Shown: positions 1 to 8,591 of the stretch, one piece after another | How positions within the stretch are numbered: the stretch's first letter is position 1 | How the letters are laid out: each line of letters begins with the position of its first letter | Made by a program: the position numbers and the translations under genes | Source: an uncultured Opitutia bacterium | Lineage (GTDB): Bacteria > Verrucomicrobiota > Verrucomicrobiia > Opitutales > Opitutaceae | Reading direction: 5' to 3' | NCBI GenBank assembly: GCA_903855985.1 | Contig: CAIOAO010000074.1 | Location: forward strand, 224,211-288,210 | DNA: 64,000 bases | Notes under the pieces: model-generated | What the model was told of the DNA's origin: nothing | Database searches by the model: none | Seen by the model: the letters and a program-made list of their open reading frames with translations, nothing else

Positions 1-1
1 C

Positions 2-505
2 GCGAAGTCGGCCGACCAGTTCCGGGCCGGCATTGATTACGCGGACAATTTCTCGGGCCGGACGTCGTGGTACGCCCGCGACGAAGGCGGTTTTGACCGC
101 GTCAAGGGCATCGACCTCTACAACACGGCCGCCGCGGGCTTTGGCTACGATTTCCTCAAGGAACCGAAGCACCTCCTCACGCTCCGCGCCGGTCTCTCGT
201 TCCGCTACGAGGGCTACACCAATCCCGCGCACGAGAGCCTCAAGAGCACCGGCCTGGACTTCGGCCTGAACCACGAATGGGAGTTCACCCGCTCCAAGCT
301 GGTGGACCGCCTCACGTACACGCCGGCGTTCGACGACTTCAGCAATTTTCACTTCACGCACGAGTCGTTCTACGAGATTCCGCTGGCCGACCCGGCCTGG
401 AAGCTCCGCCTCGGCGTCAGCAACGACTACAACAGCAAGCCCGGCACCGGCGTGGAGCGGCTCGACACGAGCTATTTCACCCGGATGGTGCTGAACTGGA
501 AGTAA
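2..505 (+). CDS. DUF481-type outer-membrane beta-barrel protein, C-terminal part
   Basis: The frame is open from the window edge to a TAA and gives about 167 residues, so the N-terminus lies outside the window. The sequence alternates polar and aromatic or hydrophobic residues in short strands separated by turns (for example RAGLSFRYEGY and WKLRLGVSNDYNS) and ends in MVLNWK, a pattern of outer-membrane barrel strands. The style matches the YdiY/DUF481 family of salt-induced outer-membrane proteins of unknown role. A strong hairpin terminator follows directly. The family call is from recognition of pattern, not from a search; an outer-membrane barrel location is the safer part of the claim. 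Confidence 0.65.
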   Translation, partial: AKSADQFRAGIDYADNFSGRTSWYARDEGGFDRVKGIDLYNTAAAGFGYDFLKEPKHLLTLRAGLSFRYEGYTNPAHESLKSTGLDFGLNHEWEFTRSKLVDRLTYTPAFDDFSNFHFTHESFYEIPLADPAWKLRLGVSNDYNSKPGTGVERLDTSYFTRMVLNWK

Positions 506-536
506 GCCGCCCTGGCGCGGAATAAGTCCTGCCCCC

Positions 537-570
537 ACGGCCTCATGTCCCCCATGAGGCCGTTTTTATT
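537..570 (+). terminator. Rho-independent terminator after the barrel gene
   Basis: An 11-bp perfect stem (ACGGCCTCATG, 537-547, with CATGAGGCCGT, 553-563) closes on the loop TCCCC and runs into a T-rich tail (TTTTATT). It lies 32 bp after the stop codon of the barrel gene. Unusually, both candidate ATG codons of the next gene (545 and 554) are inside the two arms of this stem. Confidence 0.8.
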
Positions 571-1264
571 GCTGGGGTTGGCGCTGGGCGCGGGCGTGTA
601 CCTGGACGCCGCCGCGGCGCAGTTTGCCAGCGGGCCGAACCGGGTGGCGCTCATCGAGCTCTTCACCAGCGAGGGTTGCAGCAGCTGTCCGCCGGCGGAG
701 CGCTGGCTGGCGGCCTTGCGCGACGAACCGGGCCTGTGGCGCGACTTCGTGCCGGTGGCATTCCACGTCGATTACTGGAACCGGCTCGGCTGGCCGGACC
801 GTTTCTCCACGCGGGAGTTCACGCAGCGCGAATACGCCTATGCCACCGCCTGGGCGAGCCCGAGCGTTTACACCCCGTGCGTGGTCCGTGACGGCGCCGA
901 GTGGACCGGCTCGCGCCCGCTCGCCCCGTCCGGCACCGCGGCGGGAAAACTCACCGTCCGTTACGACGGCGCCGTGGTCCACGCGGAATTTTCGCCGCTG
1001 GCGTCATCGGCCGGCGGGCCGTTTGAGCTCCATGCCGCCATCCTGGGGGGCGGCATCAGTTCCCCGGTCAGCGCCGGCGAAAACCGCGGCGAGACCCTGC
1101 ACCATGAATTTGTCGCGCTGAAAATGGCCCACGCCCCGCTCGGGCGGGACCTCGCGCTGCCCGTGCCGAAGGTGACCGGCGTGGCCCGCCATGCGCTGGC
1201 GGTCTGGCTCACGCGCCCCGGCGAACTCACCCCGCTGCAGGCGACGGGCGGCTGGCTGGACTGA
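545..1264 (+). CDS. DUF1223 thioredoxin-fold secreted protein
   Basis: The product has 239 residues. Residues 4-27 form a signal peptide ending near AAAAQ, so it is probably exported. The mature start carries the DUF1223 signature: VALIELFTSEGCSSCPPAE with a CxxC pair, followed by a HVDYWNRLGW block and FTQREYAYA. DUF1223 proteins have a thioredoxin-like fold and no settled function; a periplasmic redox role is only inferred from the CSSC motif. Two ATGs are possible (545 and 554). Both sit inside the terminator stem of the preceding gene, so transcription must start very close by or escape that terminator. No clear Shine-Dalgarno sequence is visible. Confidence 0.85.
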   Translation: MSPMRPFLLLGLALGAGVYLDAAAAQFASGPNRVALIELFTSEGCSSCPPAERWLAALRDEPGLWRDFVPVAFHVDYWNRLGWPDRFSTREFTQREYAYATAWASPSVYTPCVVRDGAEWTGSRPLAPSGTAAGKLTVRYDGAVVHAEFSPLASSAGGPFELHAAILGGGISSPVSAGENRGETLHHEFVALKMAHAPLGRDLALPVPKVTGVARHALAVWLTRPGELTPLQATGGWLD

Positions 1265-1374
1265 ACGGGGCGCGGCCGGGGCTCCGCCCCGTGCCACGTG
1301 AACACCTTTCACCAATCCATGCGCATGCGACAGGCTCGCCACGCGCGGGCCCGGGCTTTTAGTTTGGCCCTCCG

Positions 1375-4314
1375 ATGCCCGCGCCCACGTCAGCCGACTT
1401 CGCCCGTCTCGCCGCCACGCTCGAAGGCGAGCTTTCCACCGGCCGGACCCTGCGGCTGCTTTACGCGACGGATGCGTCGGAATACCAGGAATTGCCCGCG
1501 GCGGTCGCGCTGCCGCGGAGCGAGGCGGATGTGCAGGCGCTGCTGGCCTTCGCGCGCGAGCACCAGATCGGGCTGATTCCCCGCGCCGCCGGCACCTCGC
1601 TCGCCGGGCAGGTTGTGGGCAACGGCCTCGTCGTGGACCTTGGCCGCCACCTGAACCGCATCCTCACCATCGACGCGGGGCGCCGCCGGGCGCGCGTGCA
1701 GCCGGGCGTGGTGCGCAACGAGCTCAACCTCGCGCTCCAGCCCCACGGCCTGCTCTACGGCCCCGAGACGTCCACCGCCAACCGGGCGATGATGGGCGGC
1801 ATGGTCGGCAACAACTCCTGCGGCTCCAACTCCCTCGTCTACGGCTCCACGCGCGAGCACCTCGTCTCGGCCCGCGGTTTTCTCAGCGACGGCACGGAGG
1901 TCACGTTCGGGCCGCTGACGGCCCCGGAGTTCGAGGCCAAATGCGCCGGCGCCGACACGCTGGAGACGCGGATTTACCGCACGGTGCGCGATCTGCTGGG
2001 CAACCCGGCCAACCGCGCGCTCATCCGCGAGCATTTTCCCAAGGCCACGGTCACGCGGCGCAACACCGGCTACGCGCTCGACCAGCTGATGGAGTGCGCG
2101 GTTTTCGACCCGGCGTCCGCCCAGCCCTTCAACCTCTGCCGGCTGATCGCCGGCTCGGAGGGCACGCTGTTCCTCGGGGTGGAATTTGAGTTCAACGTCG
2201 AGCCGCTCCCGCCCCCCGGCGCGCTGATGTGCGCGCACTTCGGCTCGGTGGCGGAGGCGCTGCAGGGCGTGCTCATCGCGCTGCGGCAGAAGCCCGGCAG
2301 CGTGGAGCTGATTGACCGCCACATCCTCGAGTGCACGCGCACCAACCTGGAGCAGGCGAAAAACCGCTTCTTTGTGCAGGGTGATCCCGGCGCGATTCTC
2401 GTGATTGAAATCCGCCGCGAACAGCGCGCGGACGTTGAGGCGGGCATGCGCGCGCTGGAGGCGGAATTGCGCGCGGCCGGGCTCGGCTACGCGTTCCCGC
2501 TGCTCTGGGGTGACGAGGGCAACCGGGTCTGGGACCTCCGCCGCGCGGGCCAGGGCCTGATGAGCAATGTCGTCGGCGACGCGAAGCCGCGCGAGGTGGT
2601 CGAGGATACCGCCGTGGCGGTGGAGGACCTGCCGGCCTACATCGGCGAGTTCGACGCCCTGATGCGCGGAAAATACGGCATCGCCTGCGTGTATTACGCG
2701 CATGCCGGCGCCGGCGAGCTGCACACCCGGCCGCTGTTCAATCTCAAGACCGAGGAGGGCCTGAAGATGTTTCGCGGCATCGCGACGGACGTCGCGGCGC
2801 TGGTGAAAAAATACCGCGGCTCGCTCAGCGGCGAGCACGGCGACGGCCGGCTGCGCGGTGAGTTCATCCGCTTCATGGTCGGCGACGAGTGTTACGCGAT
2901 GATGCGGCGCGTGAAGGAGACGTTCGACCCGGCGGGGCTGCTGAATCCCGGCAAGATCATCGACACGCCACCGATGGACACCTCGCTGCGGCACGGGCCC
3001 GGCCATGCGACGCCGGATTACCCGACGATCTTCAACTTCAGCGCCACTCAGGGCATCCTGCGGGCGGCCGAGAAGTGCAACGGCTCCGGCGATTGCCGGA
3101 AGACTGCGCTCATGGGCGGCACGATGTGCCCGAGCTACATGGCCACGCGCAACGAACAGGACACGACCCGCGCCCGCGCCAACATGCTGCGGCACATGCT
3201 TACGCACCCGCACGACGCGTCCCGGCCATTCGACAGCGCGGAGATTGCGGGCGTGATGGCACTCTGCCTCTCCTGCAAAGGCTGCAAGTCCGAGTGCCCG
3301 TCCAACGTGGACATCGCGCGCCTCAAGGCCGAGTGGCAGCAGCATTACCACGACACCCACGGCGTACCGCTGCGGTCACGGCTCGTCGGCACCTTCTCTC
3401 AGTCCATGGCCTTGGCCTCGATCGTGCCGGGCGTGTTCAACTGGGCGGTGACGAACCGGGTGACGAGCCGGCTGATCAAGAAATTCGCCAAGTTCTCGCC
3501 CTTGCGCAGCATCCCCAAGCTGCAGGCCACGACGCTGCGCCGCTGGCATGCGCGGCATGCGAATAAAGGCGGGCCGTGGACGAACGGCCGCGTGTTTCTG
3601 TTCTGCGACGAGTTCACCAACTACAACGACAGCAACGTCGGCATCAAGGCGGTGCAGCTCCTCAACCGGCTGGGCTACGAGGTCATCATCCCGGAGCACG
3701 TGGACAGCGGGCGCGCGCAATTTTCGAAGGGCCTCGTGCGCTGGGCGCAGAAGCTGGCCATCCGCAATGTCGAGCTGCTCGCGCCGGTGATCACGGCCGA
3801 GACGCCGCTGATTGGCATCGAACCTTCCGCCATCCTCGGGTTCCGCGACGAATATCCCGACCTCGTGCCCCCGGCGCTGGTCGAGGCGGCGGGGCGGTTG
3901 AAGCAGCACGTGCTGCTGTTCGAGGAGTTCATCGCCCGCGAGGCGGATCGCGGGAAAATCAAACGCGAGTCGTTCACGACGGCTCCGCGCGCGATCAAGC
4001 TGCACGGCCACTGTCACCAGAAGGCGCTCTCGTCGCTCACGCCCGCCGTAAAGGCGCTGGAGCTTCCGTTGAATTACAAGGTGTCGGTCATCCCGAGCGG
4101 CTGCTGTGGCATGGCGGGTTCCTTTGGCTACGAGGTGGAGCATTTCGCCGTCTCGCAGCAGATCGGCGAGCTGGTGCTGTTCCCCGCCGTCCGGGCGATG
4201 CCGGCAGATTCAATTCTCGCCGCCGCCGGCACGAGCTGCCGCCACCAAGTCAAGGACGCCACCGGCCGCCACGGCCAGCATCCGGCGGAGATCCTGTACG
4301 ACGCGCTGGCTTAA
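1375..4314 (+). CDS. FAD-binding and Fe-S D-2-hydroxyacid dehydrogenase (YdiJ/Dld type)
   Basis: The 979-residue protein joins three parts. The N-terminal half is a PCMH-type FAD domain with the family block GLIPRAAGTSLAGQ and GGMVGNNSCGSNS, followed by a FAD-oxidase C-terminal domain ending SGEHGDGRLRGEF. A ferredoxin-like region follows (CNGSGDC, GTMCPSY, CLSCKGCKSECP). The tail is a cysteine-rich CCG domain (HCHQKALSS, GCCGMAGSFGYE, GTSCRHQ). This order and length match E. coli YdiJ (about 1018 residues, a D-2-hydroxyglutarate dehydrogenase) and fused D-lactate dehydrogenases. It likely passes electrons from a D-2-hydroxyacid to the quinone pool or a carrier. The exact substrate cannot be read from the sequence. 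The stop overlaps the convergent methyltransferase gene by 4 bp. Confidence 0.9.
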   Translation: MPAPTSADFARLAATLEGELSTGRTLRLLYATDASEYQELPAAVALPRSEADVQALLAFAREHQIGLIPRAAGTSLAGQVVGNGLVVDLGRHLNRILTIDAGRRRARVQPGVVRNELNLALQPHGLLYGPETSTANRAMMGGMVGNNSCGSNSLVYGSTREHLVSARGFLSDGTEVTFGPLTAPEFEAKCAGADTLETRIYRTVRDLLGNPANRALIREHFPKATVTRRNTGYALDQLMECAVFDPASAQPFNLCRLIAGSEGTLFLGVEFEFNVEPLPPPGALMCAHFGSVAEALQGVLIALRQKPGSVELIDRHILECTRTNLEQAKNRFFVQGDPGAILVIEIRREQRADVEAGMRALEAELRAAGLGYAFPLLWGDEGNRVWDLRRAGQGLMSNVVGDAKPREVVEDTAVAVEDLPAYIGEFDALMRGKYGIACVYYAHAGAGELHTRPLFNLKTEEGLKMFRGIATDVAALVKKYRGSLSGEHGDGRLRGEFIRFMVGDECYAMMRRVKETFDPAGLLNPGKIIDTPPMDTSLRHGPGHATPDYPTIFNFSATQGILRAAEKCNGSGDCRKTALMGGTMCPSYMATRNEQDTTRARANMLRHMLTHPHDASRPFDSAEIAGVMALCLSCKGCKSECPSNVDIARLKAEWQQHYHDTHGVPLRSRLVGTFSQSMALASIVPGVFNWAVTNRVTSRLIKKFAKFSPLRSIPKLQATTLRRWHARHANKGGPWTNGRVFLFCDEFTNYNDSNVGIKAVQLLNRLGYEVIIPEHVDSGRAQFSKGLVRWAQKLAIRNVELLAPVITAETPLIGIEPSAILGFRDEYPDLVPPALVEAAGRLKQHVLLFEEFIAREADRGKIKRESFTTAPRAIKLHGHCHQKALSSLTPAVKALELPLNYKVSVIPSGCCGMAGSFGYEVEHFAVSQQIGELVLFPAVRAMPADSILAAAGTSCRHQVKDATGRHGQHPAEILYDALA

Positions 4315-4868
4315 AACACGCCGGGGATGAGCCGCTTCGTCGAGCGGGCGTAGGCGTGGTAGGACTCGCCGAAGGTGTGCTCCAGCGCGATTTCCTCGAT
4401 GTAGATGCGGTAGGCGAGGGCGAGGGCGATGGGCAGCAGGATGGTGACGATCGAAAGCCAGTTTTGGAACGTCGCGGCGAGGGCCAGGAAGGCGAGCAGC
4501 ATGCCGCTGTAGGAGGGATGCCGCATCATGTGGTACGGGCCGCGGATGATGAGTTCGTGGTCGTCGGCGATGGCGACATCCACGGTGAAAAATTTCCCCA
4601 GCGAGAGGATGGCCCACCAGCGCAGCACGAGCCCGCCGGCAAAAAGCGTGCCGAGGATCTGGGCGAGCCAGTGTGGCAGGGGGTAGCGAAACGCCGGAAG
4701 CAGGTAGGCGACGAGTACGCCGCCGATCATCGCCGCGGTGATCGTGACCCAGAGGACCGCGAGCGAGCCGCTGTCCCGGCGCTTGGACTTGGAGCTGGAG
4801 CGCTTGAGATAACTCAGCGCCAGTTCCGAGACGACGTAGATCAGGCCGAGCTTGGCGGGCAGATTCAT
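4311..4868 (-). CDS. Isoprenylcysteine carboxyl methyltransferase-like membrane protein
   Basis: This 185-residue protein has four to five hydrophobic helices and the ICMT/PEMT-like C-terminal signature: RGPYHMMRHPSYSGM, then a long hydrophobic stretch and IYIEEIALEHTFGESYHAYA. In this superfamily the RHP and E...L residues bind S-adenosylmethionine at the membrane face. Bacterial members methylate unknown small lipophilic or membrane substrates, so the substrate is open. It starts 5 bp after the upp stop on the same strand, which suggests co-transcription, and it ends in a 4-bp overlap with the convergent dehydrogenase gene. Confidence 0.85.
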   Translation of the reverse strand: MNLPAKLGLIYVVSELALSYLKRSSSKSKRRDSGSLAVLWVTITAAMIGGVLVAYLLPAFRYPLPHWLAQILGTLFAGGLVLRWWAILSLGKFFTVDVAIADDHELIIRGPYHMMRHPSYSGMLLAFLALAATFQNWLSIVTILLPIALALAYRIYIEEIALEHTFGESYHAYARSTKRLIPGVF

Positions 4869-4873
4869 GCGGT

Positions 4874-5491
4874 TCAGGTGCCGTAGAGGCGGTCGCCGAA
4901 ATCACCCAGGCCGGGCATGATGTACTTCTTCGCGTTCAGGCCGCGGTCGAGCGCGGCGGTGAAGATCGGGAGCTTGGGATAGTGGCTCTGCACCTCGGCC
5001 ACGCCTTCAGGCGAACTCACGATGCTCACGAGCGTGATGTCCGCGCCGCCCGCGTCGCGGATGACGTCAATCGCCTTCACCGCGGAGCCGCCGGTGGCGA
5101 GCATCGGGTCCACCAGCACCACGCGGCGGTTGGTGACGACCGGCAGCTTGCAGTAATAACTGCGGGCGATGGCGGTCTGGTGGTCGCGCTCGAGGCCGAT
5201 GTAGCCGACGCTCACGTCGGGAAAAATATCCAGGAACGGCTGCACCATGCCGAGGCCCGCGCGCAGGATGGGGACGACGACGAGGGGCTCGTGGGCCAGC
5301 ACGCGGCCCGTCATCGGCTCCAGCGGCGTCTCGATGGCCTTGGGCTCGGTGGCGAGGGTGCGCGTGGCCTCAACGGCGAGCAGCAGGCTGATCTGGTAGC
5401 AGAGCGTGCGGAAGGTGGCGGGCTTCGTCGTCTTGTCCCGCAGGTGGGTGATGACGTGGGCCGCGAGCGGGTGGTCAAGGACGTGCAGCAT
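4874..5491 (-). CDS. upp: Uracil phosphoribosyltransferase
   Basis: The enzyme converts uracil plus PRPP to UMP in pyrimidine salvage. The 205-residue product beginning MLHVLDHPLAAH matches the usual length and N-terminus of UPRT. It contains LRAGLGM, the PRPP-binding block VDPMLATGGSAVKAI, and the C-terminal uracil-binding GLGDFGDRLYG. An upstream GTG at 5545 would add 18 residues rich in proline and histidine that the family lacks, so the ATG at 5491 was chosen. The gene leads a short operon with the ICMT-like gene. A palindromic intergenic repeat lies about 90 bp upstream. Confidence 0.95.
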   Translation of the reverse strand: MLHVLDHPLAAHVITHLRDKTTKPATFRTLCYQISLLLAVEATRTLATEPKAIETPLEPMTGRVLAHEPLVVVPILRAGLGMVQPFLDIFPDVSVGYIGLERDHQTAIARSYYCKLPVVTNRRVVLVDPMLATGGSAVKAIDVIRDAGGADITLVSIVSSPEGVAEVQSHYPKLPIFTAALDRGLNAKKYIMPGLGDFGDRLYGT

Positions 5492-5583
5492 GGGCGGAGG
5501 GTGGGGCGCGGGCGGGTGAAATTCAATCCCGGCGAATTGGTTCACCCCGAAGAGCGCGAAGGTCGATCATCGGAGCACGGAAA

Positions 5584-5673
5584 TTTTAAGAGGGAAGCCA
5601 GGAAACCAGGAACGGAGCCAGGGCAGATTCTCTCTGGTTACCGAACTGCTGGTTTCCTGGCTCCCCCTTAAAT
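5584..5673. repeat. Intergenic hairpin repeat, copy A
   Basis: The stretch TTTAAGAGGGAAGCCAGGAA near its left end is almost the inverse of TTTCCTGGCTCCCCCTTAAA near its right end, giving a stem of about 24 bp. Two further copies of the same design lie at 56546-56621 and 60566-60637, all starting near TTAAR-GGGGAAGCCAGGA. It sits between the penicillin-acylase stop codon and the upp start on the minus strand. It may act as a terminator or mRNA-stabilising hairpin. Confidence 0.8.
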
Positions 5674-5676
5674 CCC

Positions 5677-8097
5677 TCAGGGATTCAGGATGAGCGTGTG
5701 CACCGCGGGGCCGGGCAGCAGCGGGCCGGGGGTGCCGTGCACCCAGTTGGCGTGGCCGGCGCGATAATACGGTGAGAGAGGGTGGCCGCTCTGGCCGCCG
5801 GACATCTGGAACAGGCCCTCGGCTTCGCGGCCGGGTGAGACGGCGAGGCGCATGCTGGGGCCGAAGGACGGCGTCTGGACCCGGGGCATATTGGTGTCAC
5901 CAGCCAGCGGATCCGCCGGCATGTTCAGCCAGCCGCCGAGCCACGCCGGCAGCATGCGGCCGAACGGGTGCATGATGCGCGCGGTGTTGCGGCGACCCCA
6001 GGTGGCCGACGCAAGGGGACGGCCCTCCTTGTCGATGTCGGCGATGGTGGCATCGGCGGCGGCGAGCAGCAGCGCGTCCCACGAGGAATATTTCGGATCA
6101 AGCAGGTGCGCGGGCTTTTCCTGCAGCATCGCCCACAGGGCGTCCTCGGTGTGGAACCGGCCCGATTCAAACCCCGGCATCTGCTCCACACACGAGGCAA
6201 AGACGGGCGTGAACGCCAGGTCGGTCGCATGCAGGCGGAAGCCCCGTACGAGCCGGTAGCCGGCGGAATCGATGCTGGCGACGGCGCCCCAGTGCTCGGC
6301 CACCTGCCGGAGCTCGGCGCGTTTCGGGTGGCCCGCGACGGCTTCGGGCGTGAGCACGGTGAGCAGCAGTTGCTGCCAGCGCTCGAGGAACAGCGCCCGG
6401 TCGTCGAGCTGGATGCCGAGCAGGTCGCGGGGCGTGGCTTTTTCGAGCGAGGCAAGATCATCGCGGATCTGGGCGGCGCGCGGCGGCGTGGCGTAGCCAC
6501 CGTCGCCGACCAGCGCGAGCGCGGCCCCGCCCACGACGCGATTGTTGGCGGTCCAGACGCGGCCGCCGGCCGGTCCGAACACGGCCGGCACGTCGTCCGG
6601 CGGCAGCAGCCCCTCCCAGCGCCGGTCGCCAAACGACCAGGAGGTGGGCAGGCGGCCGTCGAAACCGACGCGGTGCGGCAGTTTGCCGATGATGGTCCAC
6701 GCGACGGTGCCGGCCGAATCGGCGACGACAAAATTGTGCGCCGGCATGCCGGAGCGGTGCGCGATCGCGACGGCCTCGGCGGTGTTTTGCGCCGTCTCCA
6801 GCCGGATGAACTCAAAATTGGTGGCCGCCGGATCGTAGGCGACCCAGTGCAACGCGAGCGGGCGGCCCTTGCCATCCGTGGCGATGATGGGGCCCCAGGC
6901 AGTCCATGGGTATTCGACCGGCACGGGGTCGCCGCCCTTGACGCGGATGACATCGGAGCGCTTTTCAATTTCCAACAGGTCCGAGCGGCCGGGAAGCTTG
7001 TAGAGCGAGTGATCGATGGCGTTGACGTCGATGGTGACGAGGTCGCTGGTGTCGGCATACCCATCCGTCAGGCCCCACGCGATATGGCCGTTGCTGCCAA
7101 TGACGACGAACGGCATACCTGGTAGGGTGACGCCCGTGATGTGGCCGGCGACCGGGCCCTGCCACTCGAGCGAGGCGCGGTACCAGATGTTGGGCACCGC
7201 GAGATCGAGATGCGGGTCGTTGGCCAGCAGCGCGGCGCCGGTGGCCGTGTGCGCGCCGGAGAGGGCGAAGCTGTTGCTGCCGGGCAGCAGATCGGGCTCG
7301 CGGGGATGGTCGGTGGCGAAGAGCTGCGTCGAGTGCAGGGGCGCGACCCGCGACACTTTGGCCGGGGTGCGGAGGTCAATGATCGAGGCCGGGGGGATCG
7401 GCGCGAGCGGGGCGGTTGTGCCGTCGAGGGCGGCGTCCCCGGGCGTGCTGACGGGTGCGAAAAACGCCACGCCGGCAGTGCCGAGCTGGTCGCGCAGGGT
7501 GGCGAGCGAGAGTTCGTAGGAACCGTTGGAGTCCTGCAGGTCGAGCGTCATCGCGTAGATGATGAGCAGGCTGTCCTCCGGCTTCCACGGCTCGGGTGCG
7601 AGGCGCAGCACGTAGTATTCGAAGGGTTTCTTTTTCAGCGCGCCGAGGCCGGCGTTGACGCCGGCGGTGTAGCCGGTGAGCAGGTCGCGGTCGGCCTGGG
7701 CGAGGCCGGCGAGGACCTTTTGGGCGAGGGCGCGGAAGCCGTGGCGGCGCGTGGCGCGGTCGAGGGGAAGGGCGAGCTTGCCGAAGAGCTCGGAAAGTTC
7801 ACCGGCGCCCCGGCGCCGCAGCAGGTCCATCTGGAAAAACCGGTCCTGCGCATGCAGGTAGCCCAGGGCGCGGGCGACATCGGTGCGGGTGGCGGCCTTG
7901 ATCAGGGGCACGCCGAGGGCGTCGCGGGTGACGGTCACGGGCGCCCCAAGGCCGGCGAGGGCGACGGCGCCGTCGAGCTGCGGCAGGCTGGCGCGCAGCT
8001 GGGCATAGCACCAGGCGAAGGCCAGGCCGGCGAACAGCACCAGCACGCTGAGCACGCTGCCGAGGAGACGAAGGCGTTTGCCGGCGGGGGAAGTCAT
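5677..8097 (-). CDS. Penicillin acylase family (Ntn-hydrolase) amidase
   Basis: The 806-residue protein begins with a membrane or signal helix (residues about 10-33). An alpha-subunit region and spacer follow, then the conserved autocleavage point GSNSFALSG, where Ser274 would become the N-terminal nucleophile of the beta chain, and ANDPHLDL downstream. Penicillin G acylases, aculeacin acylases and acyl-homoserine-lactone acylases (PvdQ, QuiP) share this architecture and are processed in the periplasm. The natural substrate cannot be told from sequence; quorum-signal or lipopeptide deacylation is as likely as a beta-lactam. Its start overlaps the stop of the gluconokinase gene by 4 bp, so the two are probably translated together. 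Confidence 0.9.
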   Translation of the reverse strand: MTSPAGKRLRLLGSVLSVLVLFAGLAFAWCYAQLRASLPQLDGAVALAGLGAPVTVTRDALGVPLIKAATRTDVARALGYLHAQDRFFQMDLLRRRGAGELSELFGKLALPLDRATRRHGFRALAQKVLAGLAQADRDLLTGYTAGVNAGLGALKKKPFEYYVLRLAPEPWKPEDSLLIIYAMTLDLQDSNGSYELSLATLRDQLGTAGVAFFAPVSTPGDAALDGTTAPLAPIPPASIIDLRTPAKVSRVAPLHSTQLFATDHPREPDLLPGSNSFALSGAHTATGAALLANDPHLDLAVPNIWYRASLEWQGPVAGHITGVTLPGMPFVVIGSNGHIAWGLTDGYADTSDLVTIDVNAIDHSLYKLPGRSDLLEIEKRSDVIRVKGGDPVPVEYPWTAWGPIIATDGKGRPLALHWVAYDPAATNFEFIRLETAQNTAEAVAIAHRSGMPAHNFVVADSAGTVAWTIIGKLPHRVGFDGRLPTSWSFGDRRWEGLLPPDDVPAVFGPAGGRVWTANNRVVGGAALALVGDGGYATPPRAAQIRDDLASLEKATPRDLLGIQLDDRALFLERWQQLLLTVLTPEAVAGHPKRAELRQVAEHWGAVASIDSAGYRLVRGFRLHATDLAFTPVFASCVEQMPGFESGRFHTEDALWAMLQEKPAHLLDPKYSSWDALLLAAADATIADIDKEGRPLASATWGRRNTARIMHPFGRMLPAWLGGWLNMPADPLAGDTNMPRVQTPSFGPSMRLAVSPGREAEGLFQMSGGQSGHPLSPYYRAGHANWVHGTPGPLLPGPAVHTLILNP

Positions 8098-8579
8098 GCG
8101 GCGATGGCCGAGCGGATGCCAGCGACGATTTCAGCGGGAGGCTGCGCGATATCCACCACGAGGGCGCCAGTCGGCTCCTCGAGCGTGGCCAGCTGGCTGT
8201 CGAGCATTGCGGGTTTCATGAAGTGGCCCTGCCGGCCGCTGATCCGGGACCAGAGCAGCTCGCGGGTGCCGCGGAGATAAACCAATTTCACGGGCTCGGC
8301 GCCGCGCAAGAGGACGGCGCGGTATTTTTCCGTGAGGGCCGAGCAGGTGACGACGGCGCTTTCATTCTTTTCCAGCCGCGCGTCGAGGTAGAGGCGGATG
8401 GCCGCGAGCCAGGGGGCGCGGTCCGTGTCGTTGAGCGGCGTGCCGGCGCTCATCTTGGCGACGTTGGCGGGGGGATGAAACTGGTCGGCGTCGGCAAATT
8501 TCCAGCCGAGCTCCTCCGCCAGCTGGCGGCCGATGGTGGTCTTGCCGCTGCCGGCGACACCCATGAGGAGCACGACCAT
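8094..8579 (-). CDS. gntK: Gluconokinase
   Basis: This enzyme phosphorylates D-gluconate to 6-phosphogluconate for the pentose-phosphate or Entner-Doudoroff routes. The 161-residue protein has the P-loop GVAGSGKT at residues 7-14, the gluconate-site block ADADQFHPPANVAKM, and SALTEKYR and GRQGHFMKPAML, all typical of the GntK/IdnK family at normal length. It lies 12 bp after the DUF5069 gene and overlaps the acylase gene by 4 bp. No gluconate permease or dehydratase is nearby, so the source of gluconate is not apparent here. Confidence 0.95.
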   Translation of the reverse strand: MVVLLMGVAGSGKTTIGRQLAEELGWKFADADQFHPPANVAKMSAGTPLNDTDRAPWLAAIRLYLDARLEKNESAVVTCSALTEKYRAVLLRGAEPVKLVYLRGTRELLWSRISGRQGHFMKPAMLDSQLATLEEPTGALVVDIAQPPAEIVAGIRSAIAA

Positions 8580-8591
8580 GGGATGCAGACC

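Noticed and set aside
1265..1292. GC-rich hairpin after the DUF1223 gene as a terminator
   Set aside because: ACGGGGCG pairs with CGCCCCGT but there is no T-tract, so termination cannot be supported.
1390..3360. Long open frame on the minus strand opposite the D-2-hydroxyacid dehydrogenase
   Set aside because: It is arginine/alanine/histidine-rich, has no domain, and mirrors the codon pattern of the real gene. The same is true of the long antisense frames at 11019-13133, 37811-40060 and 42354-45080.
4874..5545. Longer upp reading frame from GTG 5545
   Set aside because: The added 18 residues (proline- and histidine-rich) are foreign to the family; the ATG at 5491 gives the normal N-terminus.
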